Positions 1-7,795 of a stretch of 64,000 nucleotides of DNA are shown piece after piece (the first letter of the stretch is position 1; each line of letters begins with the position of its first letter). The position numbers and the translations under genes are program-made. Under the pieces are notes generated by a model that saw nothing but the letters and a program-made list of their open reading frames with translations, was not told where the DNA came from and did no database searches. Source of the stretch: Thermoleophilaceae bacterium. GTDB taxonomy: Bacteria > Actinomycetota > Thermoleophilia > Solirubrobacterales > Thermoleophilaceae. The DNA lies in contig JAUJOQ010000009.1 of assembly GCA_030447725.1 (NCBI GenBank), positions 1 through 64,000 of the forward strand, in the 5' to 3' direction.

Positions 1-109
1 AGCTTGCCTGAGGCGCGTCCGAGCGATTATCTTCGAGCCCGCCGCCGGTCCAAGGGTCAGGTGCCGGTCACGATCGCCGGGGCGCCCCGGCGCGAAGGAG
101 GGAAAGCGC

Positions 110-479
110 ATGGGACAGCCGGTAGTGCACTTCGAGGTCATCGGGAAGGACGTCGAGAGGCTGCACGGTTACTACTCCGACATGTTCGGGTGGCAGTTCG
201 ATTCCGACAACCGATGAACTACGGGATCGTCCACCGCGACGGAAACACAAACAGCGACGGGATCGGGATCGCCGGCGGCGCGGGGGCGGGGCCCGAGGGC
301 CACGACGGCCACGTCACGTTCTACGTCGAGGTCGCCGACGTTGAGCAGGCGCTCGCGAAGGCCGAGAGCCTCGGCGGCTCGCGCGTGATGGGGCCGTTCA
401 CAGTGGGCGAGCAGATCGAGATCGGCCAGTTCGCCGACCCCGAGGGGCCGTCATCGGCGTGGTCAACACCGCGATGTAG
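110..479 (+). CDS. VOC (glyoxalase/bleomycin-resistance fold) protein, interrupted by two indels
   Basis: Small vicinal-oxygen-chelate protein of about 120 residues; substrate unknown. Translation from the ATG at 110 gives a typical VOC start (PVVHFEVIGKD, then YYSDMFGW) but stops after DSDN. The protein resumes in another frame with MNYGIV and continues through VTFYVEVADVEQALAKAE and the late motif IEIGQFADPEG. It then needs a third frame to finish with VIGVVNTAM and the TAG at 477. Adding one C at 211-212 (giving DNPMNYG) and one G in the run at 444-447 (giving DPEGAVIG) restores a single open frame, so sequencing error is more likely than decay. A purine-rich GGAGGGAAAG lies just upstream of the ATG. 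Family assignment is good; function is unknown. Confidence 0.7.
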
Positions 480-548
480 GCGGTTGTTCCCCATGCTGAC
501 GAGGCGCCGCCGGAAGCGCGGCAGCGCCTCGATCGGTCTTGCCAGTCG

Positions 549-1100
549 TTACACGGCCGGCTCGGAGATGTCCGCGTAGCGCAGCGACCCGGGCGTCGTG
601 AGCTGCTCGCCGGTCTCCAGCAGCGTCTTCAGGCCCGAGAGGATCATCGGCCAGCCGCCGTAGAGCTCGGCGTTGGCGTCCTCGCGCAGGTCGCTGTGGG
701 TGACCGTCAGCCGGCACGACTCGGCCTCGGTGCCCGCGCCCACGGGCTCGATCTCCCAGGTCACCGTGGACGCCCCCTCGGCCTTACGTAATCGCTCCAG
801 AGCGCCGTGAAGCTCTGCACCAGCCGGCGCGGGGGGTCGACCTCCACGTTCTCGCCCTCGGCGATCGTCAACCCCGCGCCGGGATGCACGGACTCGTAGC
901 GCGAGCCGGGCGACCAGTCCGAGTGAACGCCGACGCCGAAGCTGTATTTCGCCCGGAGCTCGGGGTCGGTAATCGCCTCCCAGAGGCGCTCCGGGGTCGT
1001 CTTGATGTAGATCTCGAACACCTTCTCCATGCGTTGCTCCAATCTGTCCTTGAGCCCGCTGAGCGTCGCGGCCCAGGGCTCGGCGTATTTGCTCACCCAC
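549..1100 (-). CDS. SRPBCC/AHSA1-domain protein with residual ArsR C-terminus, 5'-truncated and frameshifted
   Basis: The readable part begins at an internal Met (1030) with MEKVFEIYIKTTPERLW and contains the AHSA1/SRPBCC features TDPELRAKYSFG, SDWSPGS and PPRRLVQSF. After a one-base indel at about 785 (an AA that should be AAA on the coding strand) it continues in another frame as KAEGAS, WEIEP, LYGGWPMILSGLKTLLETG and ends ISEPAV. The frame is open upstream of Met1030 and reads WVSKYAEPWAATLSGLKDRL, which looks like the last helix of an ArsR-type HTH regulator; such ArsR-SRPBCC fusions are known. The HTH itself is missing because the homology ends at about 1100, where a VapC fragment begins on the other strand. 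Ligand-binding SRPBCC regulators of this kind are often involved in stress or metal response; the ligand here is unknown. Confidence 0.65.
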   Translation of the reverse strand: MGEQIRRALGRDAQRAQGQIGATHGEGVRDLHQDDPGAPLGGDYRPRAPGEIQLRRRRSLGLVARLALRVRASRRGVDDRRGRERGGRPPAPAGAELHGALERLRKAEGASTVTWEIEPVGAGTEAESCRLTVTHSDLREDANAELYGGWPMILSGLKTLLETGEQLTTPGSLRYADISEPAV

Positions 1101-1405
1101 CGGAGACGCTCAACGCGCTCCGCAAGCTCTCCCTGCGTGGATGGGTTTCCGTGCGCCGGGCGACACAGGCCGTGTCGGACCTGGGCAGGATCAGGCCGGT
1201 CCGCTATCCCCATGAGCCCCTGAGGCCGCGGATGTGGGAGCTGCGTGAGCAGCTCACCGCCTACGACGGCGCCTACGTGGCACTCGCCGAAGCTCTGGGG
1301 GGTGCCGTGTTGCTGACCGCGGACCGAGCGCTGGCTGACGTGGCACGCAAGGTCTTGGGCACCGACGGGGTCGCGACGGTGGCAGGGCTCAGGTCCAACC
1401 CCTGA
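1098..1405 (+). pseudogene. VapC-like PIN-domain toxin, C-terminal fragment
   Basis: The plus-strand frame from about 1098 (PETLNALRKLSLRGWVS) to the TGA at 1403 reads as the C-terminal two thirds of a PIN-domain ribonuclease. Visible PIN features are WELREQLTAYDGAYVALAEALG, with the conserved D in TAYDGAYVALAE, and the late acidic motif LLTADRALA. The N-terminal beta strand with the first catalytic Asp (normally VDASVLV-like) is absent: the same frame upstream is merely antisense to the SRPBCC gene. No VapB antitoxin is seen. The fragment starts exactly where the ArsR part of the opposing gene is lost, so either a deletion joined two genes head to head or the contig is chimeric here. It is unlikely to make an active toxin. 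Confidence 0.6.
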
Positions 1406-1837
1406 TCAGCCGGAAGTCGTGACCGCGCTGCGATCCTGCCGGCGCAGGTAGAGCCACACCCCCAACAGCACGCCGGCGATCGTGAAGAGGCTCCAGCCCA
1501 CGCCCTGGGCCAGCTGGCCGGCAAACGGAGCCGGGCAGGAGTCGGCGATGGCCCAGCCCAGCCCGACCACGGCCGCTCCCACGACGTGGTGGGACGCGAC
1601 GTTCGGGTTCGTCCAAGAGACCCGCTCGTGGGGGAGGAGCGTCGACGCGCCTGTGCGGCGCAGCAGCCTCGACCCGAGCGTGCCGACGGCGACCGCCGCG
1701 GCCATCATAACGTATAGGTACTCGTCCTCGAGCAGGAGCATGTCGCGAATCCGGTCGGGGTCGGTGAACTGCCCCCCGGAGATGAGGAAGCCGAAGGCCA
1801 CCCCGGCGACCAAGCCCGCGGCACGGACGGGAGTCAC
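1406..1837 (-). CDS. YeeE/YedE-type membrane protein, second half (DUF6691-like)
   Basis: A 143-residue polytopic membrane protein starting at GTG 1837, overlapping the stop of the gene upstream by GTGA. It shows FGFLISGGQFTDPDRIRDML near the N-terminus, a loop with LLPHERVSW, and hydrophobic segments AAAVAVGTLG, VVGAAVVGLGWAIAD and LFTIAGVLLGVWLYL. The motif SCPAPFAGQLAQG is typical of the C-terminal half of the YeeE/YedE sulfur-transport family (thiosulfate/sulfur-compound uptake). Many bacteria encode this family as two adjacent half-size proteins, which matches the arrangement here. It probably acts together with the preceding half in the cytoplasmic membrane. Confidence 0.7.
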   Translation of the reverse strand: MTPVRAAGLVAGVAFGFLISGGQFTDPDRIRDMLLLEDEYLYVMMAAAVAVGTLGSRLLRRTGASTLLPHERVSWTNPNVASHHVVGAAVVGLGWAIADSCPAPFAGQLAQGVGWSLFTIAGVLLGVWLYLRRQDRSAVTTSG

Positions 1838-2290
1838 GTCAGGCCCCGAATAGCGAAGCTGGCGCCGATCGCCACAGCGAGGAACGTGCCGGTGGCCACG
1901 AAGCTCGCCGCCGAGCCGAGCGAGGTGCCGCAGATCCCGTTGCCCGACGTGCAGCCCCCCGCGGTCTTGGCCCCGAAGCCGATCAGCGCCCCCGCGCCCA
2001 CCAGGATCGCCCCCACCGCGAGGTCGCTCGAGAAGGTCCGCGTCAGCCAGCCGTAGCCGTCGCCGACCGTCGACTCTCCCGCCGCCAGGCGAAAGACGAG
2101 GCTCCCGAGCAGGATGCGCCAAGGAAGTAGGCCTTCCAGCCGAAGCGCGACGTGCGGCCGGTCGCGCGCTCGACCACCGCCGAATAGCCGCCGAGGCGCC
2201 CAGGCGCTGGTTGGTGGTGGCGAGCAATCCCACCACCACGAGACCCAGCAGGGCCCCGAGGAGGATGGGCGAGGGGCGCTCGAGCAGCAC
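1834..2290 (-). CDS. YeeE/YedE-type membrane protein, first half, with two indels
   Basis: The start at 2290 gives MLLERPSPILLGALLGLVVV, a first membrane helix, then NQRLGAS. To stay homologous the reading must change frame near 2188 (into YSAVVERATGRTSRFGWKAYFLG) and again near 2118 (into ILLGSLVFRLAAG). It ends with the family hallmark FGAKTAGGCTSGNGICG, whose Cys residues lie on the sulfur-compound conduction path in YeeE, and stops at 1834 with the next half overlapping. Two single-base losses explain the breaks, so the biological gene is probably intact at about 150 residues. Predicted role: uptake of thiosulfate or a related sulfur compound with the downstream half. Confidence 0.6.
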
Positions 2291-2812
2291 CGGGGAAAAG
2301 GATATTCCCCGCCGGCGGTTGGTCCTGGGCGGCGAGCTTGCCCGGCGGCAAAAGTACGTGCCGCCGTTAGCCCGCGGCGCGTTCGAAACGATCGAAACGC
2401 ACGGCGAGGCGATCCGGGTCTGGGTGCTCGGCCGGGGGACGGGGACCCGCGTCGAGCTCGTCGTCGTAGGGACATGCCTTCCGGGAGCGATCGGCGCGGT
2501 CGTCAGCGTGAGCGCCGCTGGACCGCGCTGCCTCTTTGCTCGATAGATCCCCCGCTGGAAGGACCCGAAGCTGACCTTTCTCCTTCGAAGACGAACCCGG
2601 CGCGCAGCTCACGAAGAGGATCGTCGAACCGATGTGACAATCGGCGAGGCTGCCTCGTTGGCGGCCACGCGCAGTCCGTAATCGGGGTACGTACTACGCG
2701 GCGCTTCGCACCCAGCGAGAGCAGGCCGTTGAGGGCAACGAGCCAGGATCTCTTCTGCGTCGCGCGCCATGAGCTGGGACAGTGCGACAAGCACGCGTTG
2801 TGAGTCTCGTCC
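2291..2812. other. About 520 bp with no supportable gene
   Basis: This spacer lies between the YeeE pair and the DUF262 gene. Open frames on the plus strand (for example around 2330-2546) and minus strand show no recognisable motif and have no convincing ribosome site. I see no tRNA, repeat or terminator with a clear T-run. Confidence 0.5.
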
Positions 2813-4501
2813 CTAGCCGTCTAGGCCCCATTCTTGAGCGAGCAACTGGACGGCGCTTTCCTGTCGCGCGCGAACGACCTCAGGCGTCCAAGTCTGTTCT
2901 GTAAGCACCTGGGTGGTCAGCGCGAACGCCGCGACCCCGTTACCTGAGGTGAAGTACTCGGTCTTCTTCTGATCAAAATCATAGTTCTGCGCTGCAGAAT
3001 TTCGCGACCGGTTCAAGAGAACGAGATTCCCCAAACGGTGGGTCCAGTACGTCCGGTCGTCCGAGGTGAACTCCTTGATCCACTGGGACGTATCACGCGG
3101 AGTCTGTGGGAGGACGTGCTCGATGGTTATGACTCGATGGTCATACGACACGCCGGGGCTGTTCGCAAGAAGCTCGTCCAGCCGCAAAAGCACGTACTTG
3201 CGGACCGGCTTCACGAGATACAGCGGTCCTCGGAGCCGCTCTAGCGTCTCGTTCTGCTCCTCCGGGGTCAGGGTGAAGGTCGGTCCGTCGAGTGACTCGC
3301 CGGCTTCGAGTGCCCGGAGGACGCCGGCGTACCGAGTGGCTCTGGGCGTGGCATATACCCGTCGGATGAGCATGCTTGCGGCCAGCCGTTCCAGCGTCCG
3401 GAAGAAGGAGCTCAGCCAGGCAGGATCATTGCTCTTATGATGCAGAGCCCACAAGGCTGGCGGGCGCCAGTCGTTGTTGTCGATTTGCCCCAGCCGTGTA
3501 AGCCATAGGTTGACCTCCTCCGCGAAGGACTCGGCGACGAACGCACGGTCGCGGAGGCGTTCGTATGCATCCGCATAGGGAACGACAACATCGTCGACGA
3601 AACTCTGCGGGCGGTCGGGCAGGAAGCGGCTTAGCACTTGCTCGTCGAATTCCTTCAGCAGTTCCTTCCGGCCTCGTTCCTTTGCAAAGATCATCCTGAT
3701 GTGCAGAAACAGGTCCGCGAAATCGTCCCGACCGAGGAGCTCTTCCGCTTCCTCCCACTTCTCGGCGTATGACAGTTCACGGGCGGCATCGATCTCGCCC
3801 ACCCGTCCCACGACCTGTGACTTGAAGATGTCGGCCGGTGAGAGGTCGAGCCCGCGAGCGTTCATGACGCTGAAGATGCGATGCGCGCTGGCGAGGTCGG
3901 GAGTACTGACGACCACTAGGAAGGTCCGCTTCGCCAGCATCTGCGCCAGCTCGATCTGCTTCGGGGTAGGCCAATCGGCCAAGCGAGCGCGGAGCGCAAG
4001 GGCGTTCTCGCGTATGGCGTGTTGAGCGTCGGTGGTGAGTGCGCCTGGGATCAGCTCTCCCAGAGTGTCCGTCGCACCCGCCTCTTGGACTTGTTTCGCG
4101 AAGAAGACCCTATCTCGCTCCCGCAAAGCCAGCCGCGGCTTCGGGTCCAAACCAAGCAACTTGCTTCCAGGCTCCCGCACGCGCTCATCGAGCTCTTGAC
4201 GGAAGCCGACATCGGGAGACAAATCACGCAGAACTGCCAAGAGGATCGTGAGGGTAGTCAGGCGTTGTTGCCCGTCGATCACGTCGGCGACAGGGTCGTC
4301 GGCAGCTTTGACGAGGACTATGGACCCTAGGAAATACGGTTCGTCGTCTTCGCGATCGAGCGTTCCCACTAGGTCCTCGAGGAGCTGCTCCGCTTGATCC
4401 GTGCGCCACGCATAGGGGCGCTGGTACGTTGGGATCCGGAAGACGTAATCGCTGCTGAATATCTCGTGCAGGGGAAATTCGTGGGCCTCTAGTCGACGCA
4501 T
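2813..4501 (-). CDS. DUF262 / DUF1524 (HNH-like) protein, GmrSD-type nuclease candidate
   Basis: 562 residues. The N-terminal DUF262 (ParB-like NTPase fold) shows YQRPYAW (about residue 26), FLGSIVLV and the diagnostic DGQQRLTTL. The C-terminal DUF1524 His-Me-finger region has ITIEHVLPQ followed by HRLGNLVLLNRSRNS and the late DFDQKKTEYF. Proteins with this DUF262-DUF1524 architecture include GmrSD, a type IV enzyme that cleaves modified phage DNA using NTP. By family, the role is restriction of invading (probably modified) DNA. It is transcribed away from the adjacent methyltransferase, with about 450 bp between. Length matches single-chain GmrSD-like proteins. The start at 4501 begins MRRLEAHEFPLHEIF. 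Confidence 0.85.
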   Translation of the reverse strand: MRRLEAHEFPLHEIFSSDYVFRIPTYQRPYAWRTDQAEQLLEDLVGTLDREDDEPYFLGSIVLVKAADDPVADVIDGQQRLTTLTILLAVLRDLSPDVGFRQELDERVREPGSKLLGLDPKPRLALRERDRVFFAKQVQEAGATDTLGELIPGALTTDAQHAIRENALALRARLADWPTPKQIELAQMLAKRTFLVVVSTPDLASAHRIFSVMNARGLDLSPADIFKSQVVGRVGEIDAARELSYAEKWEEAEELLGRDDFADLFLHIRMIFAKERGRKELLKEFDEQVLSRFLPDRPQSFVDDVVVPYADAYERLRDRAFVAESFAEEVNLWLTRLGQIDNNDWRPPALWALHHKSNDPAWLSSFFRTLERLAASMLIRRVYATPRATRYAGVLRALEAGESLDGPTFTLTPEEQNETLERLRGPLYLVKPVRKYVLLRLDELLANSPGVSYDHRVITIEHVLPQTPRDTSQWIKEFTSDDRTYWTHRLGNLVLLNRSRNSAAQNYDFDQKKTEYFTSGNGVAAFALTTQVLTEQTWTPEVVRARQESAVQLLAQEWGLDG

Positions 4502-4959
4502 TCACCCATCTTCCCTCAGGCGGCCCCGCCATGTCGCTCGGACGGGTTACGAGAGCTGCCCGCCTCGTTGGCTCGCGGGGCCCGTACCCCCCGTGACCTT
4601 CAGGGCCGTTTCTTGGCAGGCATTGACACCCAATCGCCGTGGACGCGGCGGCCAGCACTTGGGCAGCCGACCGTCGCCAGATTGCCAGTCGCCGTCGACT
4701 AGCAGAAGCACGGGGCGGGCGGGGTGTCCGGAGGTCGCGGGGGCGAAGTTCAGACCGGAGCGCCAGAGGGACGGCGCCGTCTCTTGACAGTGAACGAGCC
4801 GAGCGGTGCGGTAGCTTCCGCGCGCCCATGCCCGTTGCGACCCTGACCTGATTCTTGAGCCCACCTCATTCAGGCGGCTCGGATCCCCACGCGCTGCCGC
4901 CTATCCGGGGGCAGGTGCGGAAGCTCGAGCCGCGCATCAATCCACGAAGACGCGCCGAC
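4502..4959. promoter_or_regulatory. Divergent intergenic region between the DUF262 gene and the DNA methyltransferase
   Basis: About 350-450 bp depending on the methyltransferase start. It must contain promoters for both divergent genes, but I cannot point to convincing -10/-35 elements. The methyltransferase frame is open from a TTG at 4855 and has an in-frame GTG at 4915 preceded by GGGGG, so part of this stretch may be coding. Confidence 0.35.
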
Positions 4960-6708
4960 ATGGCGCGATGGCACGTCCGCCGCGAACTTCCCCGAAGGCC
5001 GGTTTGTGTGAGCCTCTGGTCGGGCGCAGGGGGCTTGGATCTGGGCCTACAGCAGGCGGGATATGACGTTCTTGTAGCCACGGACAGGGACGAGTGGGCG
5101 TGCCAGACGAATGCCTACAACAGTGAGGCACGGGTCTTTCGGCGCGATCTGGAAGATCCCGAGGAGACGCGGGCGTGGCTCCGTAACTTGGAGCTCCCGA
5201 ACGTATCTCTTGTGGTTGGTGGCTTTCCGTGTCAGCCGTACTCTCGGGCGGGCACAAGCATCATTCGGCACCTCGTCAACACCGCCGGTCGCCCTGCGCT
5301 AGACAGTCGCACCTCTGCTTGGCAGACGTTTGTCGCGGCGGTTGACGAGCTTCGTCCGCTTCGTGCTTTGGCAGAGAACGTCCCCGACCTCGCACGGTTC
5401 GACGACGGGCAACAGCTACGCGACATCGTTCGAGCGCTCGAGCTGGTTGGTTACGAAGTAGACGTACGCGTTCTTCCCGCCCGGCTCTTCGGGGTGCCGC
5501 AATATCGCGAACGACTATTCATCCAGGCGGCTCGGGAGCCGGGCTCGATCCAGTGGCCACGGCCGACAGGAGCAGAGGCTCCTACGGTGCGGACGGCAAT
5601 CTTCGACCTGCCGACTGTTCCGGCCGGTGCCCAAGAGGATCCCGTTGAGTATGAGCCCCGGACAGATCCTCCTGATTGGGCGCGGGCCGGCGTCCCGGAT
5701 GGAACGGAGCATTACGTCTTCGACCACATATGTCGGGAAGTGCGTGGCGACGACCTTGAGGCCTTCGAACAGCTGGCTCCCGGCGGGACGTACATGGACA
5801 TCCCCCAAGAGCTCCGCAGGTACGACGATCAGAGTTTTACCGACAAGTACAAGCGTCTCGAATGGGATCTTCCCAGCCGGACGATCACCGCCCATATCGC
5901 ACGCGACGGTTACTGGTACATACACCCGGAGACGCACCGCACGCTCTCGATTCGCGAGGCAGCCCGGCTTCAGACCTTCCCTGACTGGTTCCGGTTCGCC
6001 GGCTTTCCCTCGAACCGTTACACGCAGATAGGAAACGCCGTACCGCCCCTCTTGAGCTACGCCCTTGGCACGGCTCTTCTTGCAGCGGACGCTTCTTCGG
6101 ACGGCTCGGTCGTGCCGCGCGGAGCCGCTCTGCTCCGAGCGACGGCAGACGAGTACTGGGAGGCGCTAGGTCTTTGGGAGCTCCTAGTCCAAGAAGTCGT
6201 GTTCAACGGTCGTGCCAGCCATGGACGTGTACGGGAGTTTCTGGAGCGCTATCCGACGCCCGAGCACGCGGCCGAGATGCGAGCCCCTCGGCACGACCAT
6301 GAACGGCGCGCGGCATCGCTTGCCTGTCGCGTTCTGAAGGAGAAGGGCGGGGCCGGAGATCTGGAGAGCATCAGGCGAACAGCAGGCGTCCCCCCAGCCG
6401 CGGCGCTCTTGATCGAATCCCTCGCCAACGGCGGACGTCCGCCACGTTCCGAGAGCACGCTGCGAGTCGCCGAACGCGTCTCCGGGGTACACCGGACAGG
6501 CTCGTTGAACGGTGTTTCCCAGGTCACGTTGTCCCGCATCGCGGACTTCGGGACAGATCCCGGCTCGAACCAGCTGCTGCTGGACATTGGGAGGAACGTA
6601 TGTCTCGCGGAGAACCCGCTATGCGATGAATGCCCGTTGGCCCAGGCTTGCTCCTTTAGGCGTCACGGGTCTATTGTTGGCGACCGCTCGGCCAAGGCGG
6701 TTTCCTAG
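4960..6708 (+). CDS. C5-cytosine DNA methyltransferase fused to an endonuclease III-like Fe-S domain
   Basis: From ATG 4960 the protein has 582 residues (TTG 4855 or GTG 4915 would lengthen it). Residues 1-390 carry the C5-MTase motifs in order: I (SGAGGLDLGLQQAG), IV with the catalytic Cys in GGFPCQPYSRAG (about residue 91), VI (AENV), VIII (QYRERL) and X (QIGNAVPPLL). A typical Dcm-type enzyme would end near there. Instead about 190 more residues follow. These contain a helix-hairpin-helix-like LESIRRTAGVPPAAALL and finish with Cys548-x6-Cys555-x2-Cys558-x5-Cys564, exactly the [4Fe-4S] spacing of endonuclease III/MutY-type DNA glycosylases. The usual catalytic Lys (GVGRKTA) and Asp (VDTH) positions look replaced (GVPPAAA; SEST), so the domain may bind rather than cut. 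It overlaps the converging vsr gene by 4 bp. Presumed role: self-DNA marking, perhaps with mismatch handling. Confidence 0.85.
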   Translation: MARWHVRRELPRRPVCVSLWSGAGGLDLGLQQAGYDVLVATDRDEWACQTNAYNSEARVFRRDLEDPEETRAWLRNLELPNVSLVVGGFPCQPYSRAGTSIIRHLVNTAGRPALDSRTSAWQTFVAAVDELRPLRALAENVPDLARFDDGQQLRDIVRALELVGYEVDVRVLPARLFGVPQYRERLFIQAAREPGSIQWPRPTGAEAPTVRTAIFDLPTVPAGAQEDPVEYEPRTDPPDWARAGVPDGTEHYVFDHICREVRGDDLEAFEQLAPGGTYMDIPQELRRYDDQSFTDKYKRLEWDLPSRTITAHIARDGYWYIHPETHRTLSIREAARLQTFPDWFRFAGFPSNRYTQIGNAVPPLLSYALGTALLAADASSDGSVVPRGAALLRATADEYWEALGLWELLVQEVVFNGRASHGRVREFLERYPTPEHAAEMRAPRHDHERRAASLACRVLKEKGGAGDLESIRRTAGVPPAAALLIESLANGGRPPRSESTLRVAERVSGVHRTGSLNGVSQVTLSRIADFGTDPGSNQLLLDIGRNVCLAENPLCDECPLAQACSFRRHGSIVGDRSAKAVS

Positions 6709-7121
6709 CCCGGGAGTGACCGGATCTCGCCGGCGAGCCGGGCCGCAACGCGATCCGCATCATCAAGGACTTCAAAATCCCACACGCGAAACGATGTCCA
6801 GCCTTGCGCGGTGAGGACAGCATCGACCTCTCTGTCACGGGCCTTGTTGCGCCGGATCTTGCTGTCCCACCGCTCACCCGACTTTCCAAAGGTGAAGTAG
6901 TCCGGGTGGCCGTGCCAGTACGCGCCGTCGACGAAGATCGCGACGGACCGGCCGGGGAACGCGATGTCGGGCGTCCCGGCGGCGGCTTTCCAGTGACACC
7001 GGTACCCGACAAGCCCCTGCCCGCGGAGGGCTCTTCGCAGTGCAAGCTCAGGCTTCGTGTCGCGGCTCCGGATCCGCGACATCATGCGGCTCCTGGTCTG
7101 GGGGTCCACGATGTCCGCCAC
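6705..7121 (-). CDS. vsr: Very-short-patch repair endonuclease (Vsr-like)
   Basis: 138 residues from GTG 7121, two bases after the stop of the upstream gene. Vsr nicks DNA beside T:G mismatches created by deamination of 5-methylcytosine, so its place next to a C5 methyltransferase makes sense. Visible family features: DPQTRSRMMSRIRSRDTKPE at the N-terminus, CHWKAAAGTPDIAF with the catalytic Asp, AIFVDGAYWHGHP corresponding to the Vsr core with its two His residues, and RDREVDAVLTAQGW toward the end. The family is also used as a restriction-like nuclease in some defence clusters. It is last in a leftward operon and converges on the methyltransferase gene. Confidence 0.88.
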   Translation of the reverse strand: MADIVDPQTRSRMMSRIRSRDTKPELALRRALRGQGLVGYRCHWKAAAGTPDIAFPGRSVAIFVDGAYWHGHPDYFTFGKSGERWDSKIRRNKARDREVDAVLTAQGWTSFRVWDFEVLDDADRVAARLAGEIRSLPG

Positions 7122-7123
7122 GG

Positions 7124-7795
7124 CTACTGGCGTACGGCCAACGCCTCGTCCAGGATCGCCCCTATCTCCGACTCGGAGAGCCCTTCCAGCAGGGTTGTGC
7201 TTGCGCACTGCTGGAGCCAGCGCGACGCGGCGCGGATCTCCGCCTCGGAACGGCCCTCGAAACGATCCAGGCAAGCGCGGGCCGCCGCGGGATACAGACC
7301 GAAGAAGCGTTCGAAGATGTTCTGGAACATGTCTTGGCTGGAGAGCGCACGCCGGGCCACGTCGTAGTCGTCCAGCTCCTCCGCTGTCCACCAGAGCCGC
7401 GCGAGCGTGTTGCGGCTGACACCGTTGAGGCTGGAGCGGGCGAGAAACCGCGGGCCCATGGACGATGTCAAGGAATCTCTGAGCATTTCCGGAAGCGGCG
7501 GTCCGGCGCCCCATCGTCGCCACACGAGATCGGGGAACTCCCTGACACAGAGCCATTGCCACACTCTTGGGTCGGCTGCTGCGCGACGGCTCAGGGGCAA
7601 GGAGGCATGGAGAGGCTGCAGCAACGGCGCATCGATACTGCTCCCACCCAAGTTCTCCACGGAGGTGACGGCGTCACGGACGGGGTCGAGCGGGATATCG
7701 CCGGGCACAGGCTCCGACGGCCACCGGCCTCCGGACAGCACCTCCTCGAGGTGATCGAAGTCGAGCGTCTTCGCGAACCGCTGGATCTTTTCCAT
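7124..7795 (-). CDS. DUF6339-like protein
   Basis: 223-residue soluble, mostly helical protein starting MEKIQRFAKTLDFDHLEEVL. The central part, SLNGVSRNTLARLWW then DYDVARRALSSQDMFQNIFERFF, resembles what I remember of DUF6339 proteins found beside Vsr, GHKL ATPase and methyltransferase genes; that assignment is from memory and moderate. No catalytic motif or membrane segment is seen. The start codon shares its A with the TAA of the gene upstream (TAATG), and vsr starts two bases downstream, so the three are translationally coupled. A structural or recognition role in the same system is an inference from context. Confidence 0.65.
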   Translation of the reverse strand: MEKIQRFAKTLDFDHLEEVLSGGRWPSEPVPGDIPLDPVRDAVTSVENLGGSSIDAPLLQPLHASLPLSRRAAADPRVWQWLCVREFPDLVWRRWGAGPPLPEMLRDSLTSSMGPRFLARSSLNGVSRNTLARLWWTAEELDDYDVARRALSSQDMFQNIFERFFGLYPAAARACLDRFEGRSEAEIRAASRWLQQCASTTLLEGLSESEIGAILDEALAVRQ

